Below are positions 42,008-50,766 of a DNA stretch of 64,000 bases, one piece after another (position 1 is the stretch's first letter; every line of letters starts with the position of its first letter). The DNA comes from Planctomycetota bacterium (lineage in GTDB: Bacteria > Planctomycetota > B15-G4), in contig BQJR01000003.1 in assembly GCA_021604805.1 (NCBI GenBank), positions 248,001 through 312,000 on the forward strand, in the 5' to 3' direction. The notes under the pieces were generated by a model that saw only the letters and a list, made by a program, of their open reading frames with translations, did no database searches and was not told the origin of the DNA. The translations under genes and the position numbers were made by a program.

Positions 42008-42765
42008 CGGACCTTGAGCACCTTGTGCACTTGGGGGACCACGCGCAGGTCGAGGCCTGCGGCGAGGAGCGGTTCGGCGAGCCGGTCGAGATGCGCGGCG
42101 GGCAGCGCAGGGCTGCCTCCGAGCGGCGACACGGGTTGCAAGAAGATCGGGGCCGACGGGAGCCGCGCGCGCAGCAAATCGGCGGCGGCCTGCAACTCGC
42201 TCACGGGCGTGTCCCCGTCGACGACCAGCTTGACGAAGATCTCGGGGCCGGCGGGCAGACCGTTCGCGAAGGCCTCAGCGTGACGCTGCAAGGCGTCGGC
42301 CAGGCCGCTGGCGGTGGGCAACTTGATGTCGAGCGCGATCCAGCGCAACCAAGGCGCGAGTGCGTGCAGCGCGGGGCCGTTCAGGCCGGCAGTCTCGAGC
42401 ATGAGTTCGCGCGGCGTGAGCGCGGGGCACAACGCGCGCAAGAGCTCGAGTTGCTCGGTGGGTTCGCCGCCCGTGAGCGTGACCGACGCGAGCCCGCCCG
42501 GCGCGTCGAGCGGATCGGCAGCGTTCACCAGGTCGACGACCTGCGCCACGCTCAGCGGGTTGCTCAGGTGTTCGCCCGCGCGGTTCGGCACGGCCACGCG
42601 CGCCGGCGTGTCGAAGGCCCACTCCGTGTCACAGAAGCGGCAACCGACCTCGCAGCCGGCGAGCCGCACGAACACTTGTCGCTTGCCGAGCAACAGACCT
42701 TCGCCCTGCCACGAGCGGAAGACCTCGGCGACGCGCGCCTGCGGGGAAGCCGCCGTGACGGACAC
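42004..42765 (-). CDS. queE: 7-carboxy-7-deazaguanine synthase (radical SAM), queuosine pathway
   Basis: 253 residues from GTG at 42765. The radical SAM cluster is C38-x3-C42-x2-C45 in AGCEVGCRFCDTEWAF, preceded by VFRSWQGEGLLLGKRQVFVRLAG as in QueE. Other blocks: VTLTGGEPTEQLELL and LMLETAGLNG. It converts 6-carboxytetrahydropterin to 7-carboxy-7-deazaguanine for queuosine and related 7-deazaguanines. It lies 4 bases after an aminotransferase gene and is coupled to der. No other que genes are in the window. Confidence 0.93.
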   Translation of the reverse strand: MSVTAASPQARVAEVFRSWQGEGLLLGKRQVFVRLAGCEVGCRFCDTEWAFDTPARVAVPNRAGEHLSNPLSVAQVVDLVNAADPLDAPGGLASVTLTGGEPTEQLELLRALCPALTPRELMLETAGLNGPALHALAPWLRWIALDIKLPTASGLADALQRHAEAFANGLPAGPEIFVKLVVDGDTPVSELQAAADLLRARLPSAPIFLQPVSPLGGSPALPAAHLDRLAEPLLAAGLDLRVVPQVHKVLKVR

Positions 42766-42769
42766 GCGC

Positions 42770-43888
42770 TCAGCCCTCGCGGAACGACTCCGCCAACTCA
42801 CGCAGCGCGACGATGCCGCGTTCGAGCACGGCGTCCTCAGCGGCGAAGGAGAGGCGGAAGTGCGTGTCGCGCGCCGAGAACGCCTTGCCCGGCACGATGA
42901 GCAGGTTGCGTTCCAGCGCGCGCTCGCTGAACGCGGCGCCACCGACACCGGCAGGCAGCGCGGGGAACATGTAGAAGGAGCCGCCCGGGCACGCGATCTC
43001 GTAGTGCTCGCTGAGCCCCGCCATCAGCATCTCGCGCTTGCGGCGGTAGCTCTCGATCTCGTGGTCCATGCTCGTCTGCAGCGCGACCAGGCAAGCCTTC
43101 TGCGCGATCGACGGCGCGCACACGAACGAGAACTGCTGCATCTTGCGCATGGCGTCGATGAGCGCGACCGGACCGGCGGCCCAGCCCATGCGCCAACCGG
43201 GCATGCCGTAGGTCTTGGAGAAGCCGCCGAGCAACAACAAGCGCTCGGGCTCGATGTACTTCGCGGCCGATTCGAAGGGCCCGTCGTAGACGAAGTCGTC
43301 GTAGATCTCGTCGCTCATCACGATCAGGTCGTGGCGCTCGGCCACGGCACCGACCGCACGCAACTCGGGAGCGGTGAGCGTGCGCCCCGTGGGGTTGCTC
43401 GGCGAGTTGATCAGGATCAGACGCGTCTTCGGATGCAGCTGCGCCTCGAGCAACTCTTCGGTGAGCGGGGTGCCCGGGTAGCAGTCGTAGGTGTCGACCT
43501 CGGCGGAAACCATGCCGGCGAGCACCGGGTACATCGTGAAGTACGGGTCGGGCAGCAGCACGCGGTCGCCCGGGTCGAGCAGGCCCATGAAGCCGAGCAT
43601 CAGGCCGCCGCTCACGCCCGAGGTGATCAGGCTCTCGCGCCCTTGGTAGCCGTAGCGCTCGTGCAGGCGCGCGAGCACCGCGTCGTTCAGCTCGGGCAGA
43701 CCTTGGGTGACGGTGTAGCGGTTGAAGCCCTCACGGATGGCCTCGATGGCCGCTTCTTTGACGGCGTCGGGCACATCGAAGTGCGCCTGCCCGATGGACA
43801 GGTTGATGGGGTCCTCCATGGAGGACACCAACTCGAAGATCCGGCGGATGCCGCTTGCTTCGATGCGGTCAGCACGATGCGAGAGCAT
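42770..43888 (-). CDS. PLP-dependent class I/II aminotransferase
   Basis: 372 residues from ATG at 43888. Fold-type I motifs: INLSIGQAHFDVPDAV, NRYTVTQGLPELNDAV, INSPSNPTGRTLT (substrate carboxylate loop), VMSDEIYDDFVYDG (Asp that holds the PLP pyridine) and GGFSKTYGMPGWRMGWA (Schiff-base lysine). The catalytic arginine near the C-terminus is in HFRLSFAAE. It is most like the aspartate/aromatic aminotransferase group; substrate not certain. It starts 30 bases after the small-basic-protein gene. Confidence 0.92.
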   Translation of the reverse strand: MLSHRADRIEASGIRRIFELVSSMEDPINLSIGQAHFDVPDAVKEAAIEAIREGFNRYTVTQGLPELNDAVLARLHERYGYQGRESLITSGVSGGLMLGFMGLLDPGDRVLLPDPYFTMYPVLAGMVSAEVDTYDCYPGTPLTEELLEAQLHPKTRLILINSPSNPTGRTLTAPELRAVGAVAERHDLIVMSDEIYDDFVYDGPFESAAKYIEPERLLLLGGFSKTYGMPGWRMGWAAGPVALIDAMRKMQQFSFVCAPSIAQKACLVALQTSMDHEIESYRRKREMLMAGLSEHYEIACPGGSFYMFPALPAGVGGAAFSERALERNLLIVPGKAFSARDTHFRLSFAAEDAVLERGIVALRELAESFREG

Positions 43889-43918
43889 CGGAAGGAAGGG
43901 AGTCGGCGCGCGGGGCGC

Positions 43919-44128
43919 TTACTCCGCAGCTTTCTCGTCTGCGCTGTCCTTGCCCTTCTTCGCCTTCTTGACGCCGAAGCTGGTGCGCACCTTGCGCAGG
44001 CCGTAGATGCTTTCGCCCTCGCTCCACTCGCCCTTCTTCTGAAGAGCTTCGAGGCGCTCAATGCGGGTCCAGACGTTGCGCTCACGCAACAGACTTCCCG
44101 AGACTTTGAGGCTGCGGTGGATGCTCAT
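43919..44128 (-). CDS. PVC-type small basic protein
   Basis: 69 residues from ATG at 44128 with GGAG 6 bases upstream. The sequence MSIHRSLKVSGSLLRERNV, then TRIERLEAL, WSEGESIYGLRKVRT and a lysine-rich tail matches what I remember of the short basic protein family shared by Planctomycetes, Verrucomicrobia and Chlamydiae (TIGR04137), suspected to associate with the ribosome. It is the strongest taxonomic marker in the window. It has its own promoter (44166-44194). Confidence 0.85.
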   Translation of the reverse strand: MSIHRSLKVSGSLLRERNVWTRIERLEALQKKGEWSEGESIYGLRKVRTSFGVKKAKKGKDSADEKAAE

Positions 44129-44165
44129 AACCGACTCCGTTTTGCACATGACGCTGAGCCCGACG

Positions 44166-44194
44166 AGTCTCCACAACCGGCCTGGGCGGGTCAA
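44166..44194 (-). promoter_or_regulatory. Promoter of the small basic protein gene
   Basis: Minus strand: TTGACC, 17-base spacer, GAGACT, with about 30 bases of leader carrying GGAG before the ATG at 44128. The -35 is near-consensus. Confidence 0.55.
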
Positions 44195-44217
44195 GAGCGG
44201 TCAGCCCACGCGATCGC

Positions 44218-44241
44218 GATCCCGAGGACGATCCCGAGGAC
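44218..44241. repeat. Two tandem 12-bp repeats
   Basis: GATCCCGAGGAC occurs twice in direct succession (44218 and 44230) in the gap between two minus-strand genes. No function is evident. Confidence 0.6.
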
Positions 44242-44262
44242 CCCGATCCGGCCCGCGCGCGC

Positions 44263-45057
44263 TCAGCCTTCGCTGGCGACCAGCGGGTGCGGGATGACCT
44301 GCGCGCCCGTGAAGGGGGCCGCCGGTGCGGCGGGCCAGTCGTTCAGCGCCTGCAGGGCGTCGCGCACCGAGCCCAGGGTAGACGCGGCGGCGCGCCCCAC
44401 CACGAGCTGGTAGTGCTTCACGGCGCCGTCGTCGCCGAGGATCTGCGCCACCTCGATGCTCTCGAAGCCGCGCGCGGCGAGCTCGTCGTGCGCGTTCCAC
44501 GCGGTCGTGAGACCGTGTTGCGTGGGCGGGTAGGTGGCGGCCAGCACGGTGGACACCGTGAGGTCTTCCGCGACCGCGCCGCCGAGCAGCTCGTCGGCCT
44601 CGCTGGCCTTGAGCGTGGGGAAGCCCGAGGCGTCGCCGCCGTCGTTCACGAAGGTGCTGCGGATCACGAACACGAGCAGGAAGATCACCACGATCACACC
44701 GGCGCCGTAGCCCAGCTTGCGCGTGATGCTGTCCGCCGCCGAGGCCGCCGGTGAGAACAGGGCCTTGGGCGCGGCGGCCTTCGACTTGGCCTGGCTCGTG
44801 GGGCGTGTGTTCTTGGCCTTGACGCGGGCGGGCGGGCGCTTGGCGCTGGTCGACCCGAGCTTGGGTTTCGACGCGCTCGACTTGGACTTCAGCTTGGCGC
44901 CGAGCAGCCCGGCACCGCGCGAGGCCTTGGCCTCATCGCTGCTGCTGCGAGCGTTGGAGCCGAGCACTTTGCCCGAGACCGTCCGGCGACGTCGACTCGC
45001 GTGGTCGAAGCCGTCGTCGGTGGATCTGAAGATGTCCAGCGGATGTCGAGATCCCAC
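44263..45057 (-). CDS. Single-span membrane protein with lysine-rich cytoplasmic part
   Basis: 264 residues from GTG at 45057, which has GGAGG 9 bases upstream; a GTG at 45093 would add 12 residues. Residues ~1-120 are disordered, rich in Ser, Ala, Lys and Arg (ASRRRRTVSGKVLGSN, KSKSSASKPKLGS, PARVKAKNTRP). One span (GYGAGVIVVIFLLVFVIRSTFV) follows, then a ~110-residue periplasmic domain with beta-alpha-beta repeats and a GAVKHYQLVVGRAA strand that could be SPOR-like. No enzyme motif. A peptidoglycan-binding or division-related role is speculation. It has a separate promoter. Confidence 0.7.
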   Translation of the reverse strand: MGSRHPLDIFRSTDDGFDHASRRRRTVSGKVLGSNARSSSDEAKASRGAGLLGAKLKSKSSASKPKLGSTSAKRPPARVKAKNTRPTSQAKSKAAAPKALFSPAASAADSITRKLGYGAGVIVVIFLLVFVIRSTFVNDGGDASGFPTLKASEADELLGGAVAEDLTVSTVLAATYPPTQHGLTTAWNAHDELAARGFESIEVAQILGDDGAVKHYQLVVGRAAASTLGSVRDALQALNDWPAAPAAPFTGAQVIPHPLVASEG

Positions 45058-45098
45058 GTCCGCCACCCTCCAACGGGAAGTCCTGATCGCCACGACCC

Positions 45099-45127
45099 AA
45101 CCTAGGACAACGGATGGGCCGGTTCCA
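45099..45127 (-). promoter_or_regulatory. Candidate promoter of the single-span membrane protein
   Basis: Minus strand: TGGAAC, 17-base spacer, TAGGTT. Starting near 45092 it gives a short leader that carries GGAGG for the GTG at 45057, supporting that start over 45093. Confidence 0.4.
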
Positions 45128-45220
45128 GCGCGAGATCAGCGCCTTCTCAGGCGATTTGCGGCGGAGCCCACGCGCCGGGCGAACGCGCGGGAGCGCCACG
45201 CCAACGAGCGGCCGACGGGC

Positions 45221-46474
45221 TCAGTGGCCGAGCGCCACGCGCACACTCTCGCGGAACTGCTCTTCGTCGCGCTCGAAGGAGCGACGCGTGGCGGCGGCGT
45301 AGGCGTCTGCGATCGGCGCCCGACGCAACTCGCGCACCCAACGCAACGGCGCTCCGCTGCCCTGATGCTCGACCAAGTAGTCCACGAAGGCGTAGCTCAA
45401 GAGGTAGCTGAGCATCACCTGCCCACGGTCCGCAACACTCACGAAGGACGTGGGCAGCTCCTCGATGCGCGGCAGCTCGTCGGTCGACATCCCCACCGCC
45501 CGTAGGTGATCTACGAGCCGCTCGAGGCCCTGACCACGCCCGAACTCGACCCACTGCGCCAGCCCCTCGTTGAGGAAGGTCGGGCAGCGCGGGTTGCGCT
45601 CGGACACCAGCAGGTGCGCGAACTCGTGACGGAAGGCAGCTTCGACCTGCCCCGCGTCGGACTGGGTGTCGCCGATCGGCAGCCGGATCTTGCGGTCGAA
45701 GAGCCCCCCCACCCAATCGTGGGTGCCGGTGACGGCGCGAAAGGCGTCGGGCGGGTAGAGCACGACCAGGGCGCGGCTCGCGGGCCAGGCGTCGAGCGCT
45801 TGGCAGACCTCGACGCGAGCGCGGTCCAAACCGGTGAGCAGGTCGAGGAAGTCGGTGCCCTGCGGATGACGGATCAAAAAGGTGTCGCTGGCGTGCGACG
45901 CGTAGTCGCGCTCCACGTTCGCCTGACGCGCAGCCCGCGCGTGCGCTTCTTGCGCGGCGGCGCGGATGTCGCCCTCGCCGAGCTTCACGGCGCGCTCGTA
46001 GGCCTCCACCGAGCCGTCGAGTTCATCGAGCAGGTTCAGCACGTCGCCACGTAAGAGGTGCAACTGCGCGTGCTCGGGATGCAACTCGAGGGCCTCGTCG
46101 ACCGCCGACAGCGCTTCGGCGAGGCGGTACTGCTGCAGCGCCAGGTTCGTGAGATGCAGCGCGTATCCCGGCTCGCTCGGATAGGTCTCGGTGGCCAAGC
46201 GGAAGTCGCTCAACGCACCGGTGTCGTCGAAGGCAGCTTGACGGTTCTGCCCGCGCTGGAAGTAAGCCCAGGCCAAGTTGCCTTTGAGCACTTCATCGTG
46301 GGGCATCTGCCGACGAGCCGACTCGAGCAGCAGCACCGCCTCAGCGGGACGCCCTTCGGCGAGCGCCTTGCTGGCCTTCTCGTTGAGCGCGATGGCGTCG
46401 TCGGGCAAAGCGCCCGCGACGTTCAGCGCGAGCACGAGCGGCGCGCTCAGCAGCAACGTGCTCCAGCGCATCAT
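45221..46474 (-). CDS. Secreted TPR protein with gluzincin (MA-clan) peptidase domain
   Basis: 417 residues from ATG at 46474 (ATGA with the YkgJ-type gene). A signal peptide (MMRWSTLLLSAPLVLALNVAGA) leads into tetratricopeptide repeats (DEVLKGNLAWAYFQRGQ, LHLTNLALQQYRLAEALSAVDEALELHP, HLLRGDVLNLLDELDGSVEAYERAV). The C-terminal half has FRHEFAHLLVSER with a downstream FLNEGLAQWVEFG, a HExxH-plus-E zinc site of the peptidase MA-like type. It is probably periplasmic. It is the last gene after the kinase and the cysteine-cluster gene. Confidence 0.86.
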   Translation of the reverse strand: MMRWSTLLLSAPLVLALNVAGALPDDAIALNEKASKALAEGRPAEAVLLLESARRQMPHDEVLKGNLAWAYFQRGQNRQAAFDDTGALSDFRLATETYPSEPGYALHLTNLALQQYRLAEALSAVDEALELHPEHAQLHLLRGDVLNLLDELDGSVEAYERAVKLGEGDIRAAAQEAHARAARQANVERDYASHASDTFLIRHPQGTDFLDLLTGLDRARVEVCQALDAWPASRALVVLYPPDAFRAVTGTHDWVGGLFDRKIRLPIGDTQSDAGQVEAAFRHEFAHLLVSERNPRCPTFLNEGLAQWVEFGRGQGLERLVDHLRAVGMSTDELPRIEELPTSFVSVADRGQVMLSYLLSYAFVDYLVEHQGSGAPLRWVRELRRAPIADAYAAATRRSFERDEEQFRESVRVALGH

Positions 46475-46983
46475 GCTTGGCCCCCGTTCGGGCCGGCCGC
46501 GGGGCCGAGCCCGCCTCGCTGTGCCGCATCGACCCCCTCGCGCACCGTGTGCACGAAGGACCCGTAGCTGTACGCGATGTCGTGACGCTGATGCAGCGCG
46601 AGGATCTCGGCGTGAGCTCGTTCGTAGACGCGCGGCATCGTGTCGGCCCAGTCGGGATCGCAGAAGTAGAGCCGGCAGCCGAGTGGCCGCCCGTCGCGCA
46701 ACTGACACAGTCCATCGACATGCCAAGGGCAGAGACCTGAATCCGCCTCGGGCACCACGAGGCCTGCGCGCTCCTGCGCATAGCGTGTTTCCAAGCCTGT
46801 CGCGTAGAGCCGGTGCTCGTTGCGCGGGAAATCGCAGCAACGCCCCGACATCTCGCAACGTGGCGCGTGACCGGCGACCTCCGCGTCGACGCGGGCATAC
46901 AGATCGGCGAGTTCCTGCGTGACGTCGGCGCTGAGCGCATCGCCCGTTGCGTGCTGGGACGTGTCGTCGCCGGGCGCGCTCAT
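46471..46983 (-). CDS. YkgJ-family cysteine-cluster protein
   Basis: 170 residues, ATG at 46983. The cysteine set CEMSGRCCDFPR, then GLCPWHVDGLCQLRDGRPLGCRLYFCD, matches the YkgJ/UPF0153 type proposed to bind an Fe-S cluster or zinc. It begins with a disordered Ala/Asp region and has no signal peptide. It is held between the kinase and the TPR peptidase by four-base overlaps on both sides. Function of the family is unknown. Confidence 0.85.
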   Translation of the reverse strand: MSAPGDDTSQHATGDALSADVTQELADLYARVDAEVAGHAPRCEMSGRCCDFPRNEHRLYATGLETRYAQERAGLVVPEADSGLCPWHVDGLCQLRDGRPLGCRLYFCDPDWADTMPRVYERAHAEILALHQRHDIAYSYGSFVHTVREGVDAAQRGGLGPAAGPNGGQA

Positions 46984-48086
46984 CGCCGCCCCCGACGACG
47001 CTTCATGCGCGCCAAGCGGCGCTTGCGTGCGGCGGCGTCGTTGTCGGCAGAGTCATCTTGGTAGTCGAGACTCTTCTTGCCCTCGATCTGCGCCTCGATG
47101 TCGGCCATGAGATCGTGCGGGCTCTGGTACCGGAGCTCGCGCTCCTTGGCCATCATCTTCTCGATGAAGTAGTGCATGTGCTGCGAGATGCGACCGCCTT
47201 TGGTGGCCGCCGCCGAGAGGCCTTGCAGCACGGCGGCTTGCACGAGCTCTTCGTCGTCGCCTTGGAACGGCAGCTCGCCGAGCACGAGTTGGTAGAGGGT
47301 GGCGCCCAACGCGTAGATGTCGCTGCGCACGTCGAGATCCGACTGGCCGCGCGCCTGTTCCGGTGAGAGGTAGGCGGCCGTGCCGGTGGTGGTGCTCGCG
47401 TCGCCACTGCCTTCGCCTTCGAGCGCGAAGCCCAGGTCGATCACCTTCACCTCGTTGTCGGGCCGGACCATGATGTTGCCCGGCTTGATGTCGCGGTGCA
47501 CCACGCCGTGTGTGCGCAGGTAGTCGAGCGCGCGTGCCACTTGCAGCACGACATAGAGGGCACCGTCTTCGTCGAAGGCGCCGCCTTCGGAGATGGCCTC
47601 CTGCAAGGTGCGACCTTCCACGAGCTCCATGAAAGAGAGGTAGCGACCGGCGAGTCGGCCGGCTTTCAGTCCCTTCACCACATTGGGGTGCGCGAGTTCG
47701 GCGAGCAGCTTGGCCTCGGCGAGGAAGGCGCGCACTTGGGCGGGGTCTTCGGCGATGGCTTCGTGCAGGATCTTCACCGCCACGTCGCGCCCGTCGGGAC
47801 GCCGCACCGCGAACACGTTGGCCGTGCCGCCCTCACCCAACTTGCGCAAGTACGTGTGACCTTTGAGTTCGGGAACCGACTCGCCATCCGTGGCGGCGAG
47901 CCGTTCCAATCGATCTCGGTCGATCCATCCGGCCTCGATCGCGAGGCTCGCCAAGGACACCGGCGCGCCTGCGGCCTGCGCCGCGCGAGCCTGCGTGAAC
48001 AGAGTTTCCACCTGCTCACGCTGCAAATGTCCCTTGATCGCCAGCCGGCCGAAGAGGCGTGCTTCTGATGCGGGGTCGAGGTTCAT
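46980..48086 (-). CDS. Soluble Hanks-type serine/threonine protein kinase
   Basis: 368 residues from ATG at 48086, 9 bases after a TACGAT box. An N-terminal helical domain of ~70 residues precedes the kinase core: GEGGTANVF (P-loop), Lys105 in VAVKIL, the catalytic loop VVHRDIKPGN (Asp199), V-I-D217-L-G in place of DFG, and YLSPEQARGQSDLDVRSDIYALGATLYQLV. There is no membrane span; the tail ends in a basic stretch ARKRRLARMKRRRGRR that may bind nucleic acid. It is divergent from the Clp-like ATPase gene, with a shared 130-base intergenic region. Confidence 0.92.
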   Translation of the reverse strand: MNLDPASEARLFGRLAIKGHLQREQVETLFTQARAAQAAGAPVSLASLAIEAGWIDRDRLERLAATDGESVPELKGHTYLRKLGEGGTANVFAVRRPDGRDVAVKILHEAIAEDPAQVRAFLAEAKLLAELAHPNVVKGLKAGRLAGRYLSFMELVEGRTLQEAISEGGAFDEDGALYVVLQVARALDYLRTHGVVHRDIKPGNIMVRPDNEVKVIDLGFALEGEGSGDASTTTGTAAYLSPEQARGQSDLDVRSDIYALGATLYQLVLGELPFQGDDEELVQAAVLQGLSAAATKGGRISQHMHYFIEKMMAKERELRYQSPHDLMADIEAQIEGKKSLDYQDDSADNDAAARKRRLARMKRRRGRR

Positions 48087-48217
48087 GCGCGACGCATCGT
48101 AGCGGTCCGATGGGTGCTCCGCCACGAGTGCCGCGACGGAACCTCAAGGCAACACGCAACACCGGCCGATGTTGCTGGCACACCACGCTGAGCAGCCCAC
48201 ACCTCGGAGGAAAGCCG

Positions 48218-49579
48218 GTGCCCCGATCCGATGACAGTGTCGTCCTGAAGTACTGCGAACTCCTCGATGAGTTCATCCGCATCCGGACGACGCCGGAAGA
48301 GGACGCACTCCAGCTCAAAGGCAACGACACGATCACGAATCGTGCCGCTTACCACGACCTGGTCGTGCATCACTGCGTGGTCGACTACGAGAGCACCGTG
48401 CTTCCGCTCTTCGAGCGTCACAACAAGATCTACCAGACCGAAGCGCTGGTCGAGTTGCTCTACCAGATCTGCATCGAGGTCAACCCGCACCTCGAGATCC
48501 ACTCGGTGACCCTGCCTGCCGAAGCGGGCAGCGAAGACGGCGCCACCGAGCTCGGCGACGCCAACGAAGCCGACTTCCTGGAAGGCGCCGAGTTGGAAGC
48601 CTTCCAAGCGAGCGTGCGCGACCTCGACGCCTGCCTCACGGCGCGCGTGGTCGGTCAGGCCCCCGCTGTGTCGGCCATCTCCCGCGCGGTGAAGAAGGCC
48701 GCCGTGGGTCTCAAGGATCCGCGCAAGCCGATCGGCACCTTCTTGCTCGTGGGCCCGACGGGCACCGGCAAGACCGAGATGGCCAAGGCGCTCACGCGTC
48801 AACTGCACGGCAACCTCTCCGCACTCGTGCGCATCGACTGCAGCGAGTACGCGCTCCCGCACGAGTACGCCAAGTTGATCGGCGCGCCTCCCGGTTACAT
48901 CGGGCACAACGACGGCGGCCAGCTCACCGAGGCCGTGAAGAAGCAGCGCACCTGCGTGGTGCTCTTCGACGAAATCGAGAAGGCGCACGAGAAGGTGCAC
49001 AACCTCTTGCTGCAGCTGATGGACGAAGGCCACCTCACCGACAGCAAGGGTGAGTCGGTGTCCTTCCAGCGCTGCGTCGTGTTGCTCACCAGCAACATCG
49101 GTGTGCGCGACGTGCACGCCCTCGCCGACCGCGTGGGCTTCGGCGCCAAGGGCCTCGACAACGTCACCGACGACTCGATGGCCTTCACGGTGAGCGAAGC
49201 CGTGAAGAAGGCCTTCAAGCCCGAGTTCATCAACCGCCTCGACGACGTGATCCAGTTCCGTCCACTCAGCATGGACGACTGCCAAGCCATCGCCGGCCTG
49301 CAGCTCAAGGAGATGGCCGGTTACCTCGAGCGCACCGGCGTGAAGCTGCGCTTCTCGACCAGCCTCGAGCGGCGACTCGCCGAGCTGGGTTGGTCGCCGG
49401 AGTACGGCGCGCGCGAGTTGCGTCGCCACATCCGCGACGAGGTCGAGGATCAACTCACCGAACGACTGATGAACGGCGACTTCAACGCCGGCGACACCGT
49501 GAACATCTCGGTGCGCGGCAAGAGCAAGGTCGTGATGAGCGTGCGCAAGCCGCGCGAGAAGGTCGAACGCCTCGGCTGA
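48218..49579 (+). CDS. Single-ring AAA+ ATPase with Clp D2-type domain and novel N-terminal domain
   Basis: 453 residues from GTG at 48218, with GGAGGA 5 bases before it. Residues 1-~120 are an unfamiliar helical domain (VVHHCVVDYESTVLPLFERHN). The ATPase part has Walker A GPTGTGKT (179-186), pore loop GAPPGYIG, Walker B VVLFDE (247-252), sensor 1 in LTSNIG and sensor 2 YGARELRR. It corresponds to the second ring of ClpA/ClpC, without the first ring or ClpN. The V-G-F at 306-308 lies where ClpA and ClpC carry the IGF/LGF loop that docks ClpP, so it may feed ClpP. The N-domain probably chooses substrates. Confidence 0.88.
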   Translation: MPRSDDSVVLKYCELLDEFIRIRTTPEEDALQLKGNDTITNRAAYHDLVVHHCVVDYESTVLPLFERHNKIYQTEALVELLYQICIEVNPHLEIHSVTLPAEAGSEDGATELGDANEADFLEGAELEAFQASVRDLDACLTARVVGQAPAVSAISRAVKKAAVGLKDPRKPIGTFLLVGPTGTGKTEMAKALTRQLHGNLSALVRIDCSEYALPHEYAKLIGAPPGYIGHNDGGQLTEAVKKQRTCVVLFDEIEKAHEKVHNLLLQLMDEGHLTDSKGESVSFQRCVVLLTSNIGVRDVHALADRVGFGAKGLDNVTDDSMAFTVSEAVKKAFKPEFINRLDDVIQFRPLSMDDCQAIAGLQLKEMAGYLERTGVKLRFSTSLERRLAELGWSPEYGARELRRHIRDEVEDQLTERLMNGDFNAGDTVNISVRGKSKVVMSVRKPREKVERLG

Positions 49580-49580
49580 G

Positions 49581-50672
49581 TCAGGGCGACGCGTCCCCGC
49601 GTGACGCCGCCTCGTCGCCGTTGTCTTCGCCGGCCCCCGAGTCTGGTCGTGCACGCCGTCGTGCGCGTTCGAGCGCCAGGGTCTGCATGTCGTGGACTTC
49701 GTCGTGCTCATCCACGATCTGCTTGCCGAGCAGGCGTTCGAGGACGTCTTCCAAGGTGACCACGCCTTCGAAGCCGCCGTACTCGTCGACCACGGCGAGC
49801 AGGTGCGTGCGCTCCTCGATGAACTGACGCAACAACTCGTGACCGCGCTTGCTCCCCGGCACCACAGGCAGCGGGCGCGCGAGGTCCACCAGGCGCAGCT
49901 CGGCATCGGTCGAGCGCAGCGCCGCCTCGAACACATCGCGCCGCAAGACCAGCCCGAGGAGCTTGTCGGGGTCGCCGTGTTCCACCAGCGGCACGCGCGA
50001 GTGCACCCAAGCTGCGCCCATCGCGACGGCTTCGGACACGGTCGTCTCGGCGTCGAAGACCTCGACCACGGTGCGCGGCGTGCGCAACTCGGCGGCGCTG
50101 AGCTGATCGAGCGCCAACGCGTTCGTCACCCAGCGATGTTCTTCGCGACGCACCGCCCCGCCTTGAGCCGCGAGCTTCGAGAGCACCACGATCTCGTCTT
50201 CGCTCGGGCCTCCGGCGTCGCCACCTGAGAGCCAGCGCATGGCGTGACGCGCGAGCCACACCACGGGCCAGGTGCTCCAGATCATCAGTTGCAGCGGCCA
50301 CACGATCTTCGGCGCCAGCGTGGTGGCGTAGCGCACGCCGAGGCTCTTCGGCACGATCTCGGTGACCAGCAACACGGCCACGGTGAAGAGCGCGGCGAAG
50401 ACACCCAGCGCCTCGGAACCATAGAGTTCGGAGACGAGCGCGCCGCACCACGCCGCGCCAACGGTGTGCGCCACCGTGTTCACCGTGAGGATCGCGGCGA
50501 TGGGCGACTCCACGTCGGCACGCAGGTGCGCCAGTCGTTCGGCACCGGGGCGCCCGCTGGCGCGCAAGACGCCCAGTTGCGAGGGCGTGATCGAGTACAG
50601 CGCCGCCTCGAAGAGCGAACACAGGAAGCTCGCCACCAAGGTGGCCCCAGCGACGACGAGGAGCAGTGTCAC
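49581..50672 (-). CDS. CNNM/CorC-type membrane protein with CBS pair
   Basis: 363 residues from GTG at 50672. N-terminal DUF21 region has about four spans (LLLVVAGATLVASFLCSLFEAALYSITPSQL, IAAILTVNTVAHTVGAAWCG, LFTVAVLLVTEIVPKSLGVRYAT with the family EIxPKS signature, IVWPLQLMIWSTWPVVWLA). The CBS pair spans residues ~205-330 (TPRTVVEVFDAETTVSEAVA ... HLLAVVDEYGGFEGVVTLEDVLERLLG). No CorC_HlyC transporter domain follows; the tail is disordered and acidic. Members handle Mg2+ efflux or related ions. It ends one base after the convergent Clp-like gene. Confidence 0.88.
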   Translation of the reverse strand: MTLLLVVAGATLVASFLCSLFEAALYSITPSQLGVLRASGRPGAERLAHLRADVESPIAAILTVNTVAHTVGAAWCGALVSELYGSEALGVFAALFTVAVLLVTEIVPKSLGVRYATTLAPKIVWPLQLMIWSTWPVVWLARHAMRWLSGGDAGGPSEDEIVVLSKLAAQGGAVRREEHRWVTNALALDQLSAAELRTPRTVVEVFDAETTVSEAVAMGAAWVHSRVPLVEHGDPDKLLGLVLRRDVFEAALRSTDAELRLVDLARPLPVVPGSKRGHELLRQFIEERTHLLAVVDEYGGFEGVVTLEDVLERLLGKQIVDEHDEVHDMQTLALERARRRARPDSGAGEDNGDEAASRGDASP

Positions 50673-50766
50673 GAGAGTCGGCGAGCACGAGGCGCTGGGG
50701 GTGAGACGAGGCGCAGAATAACCCACGCGAGGGCGCGACAAGCACGCGGTGGTAGGCTCCGCCCCC

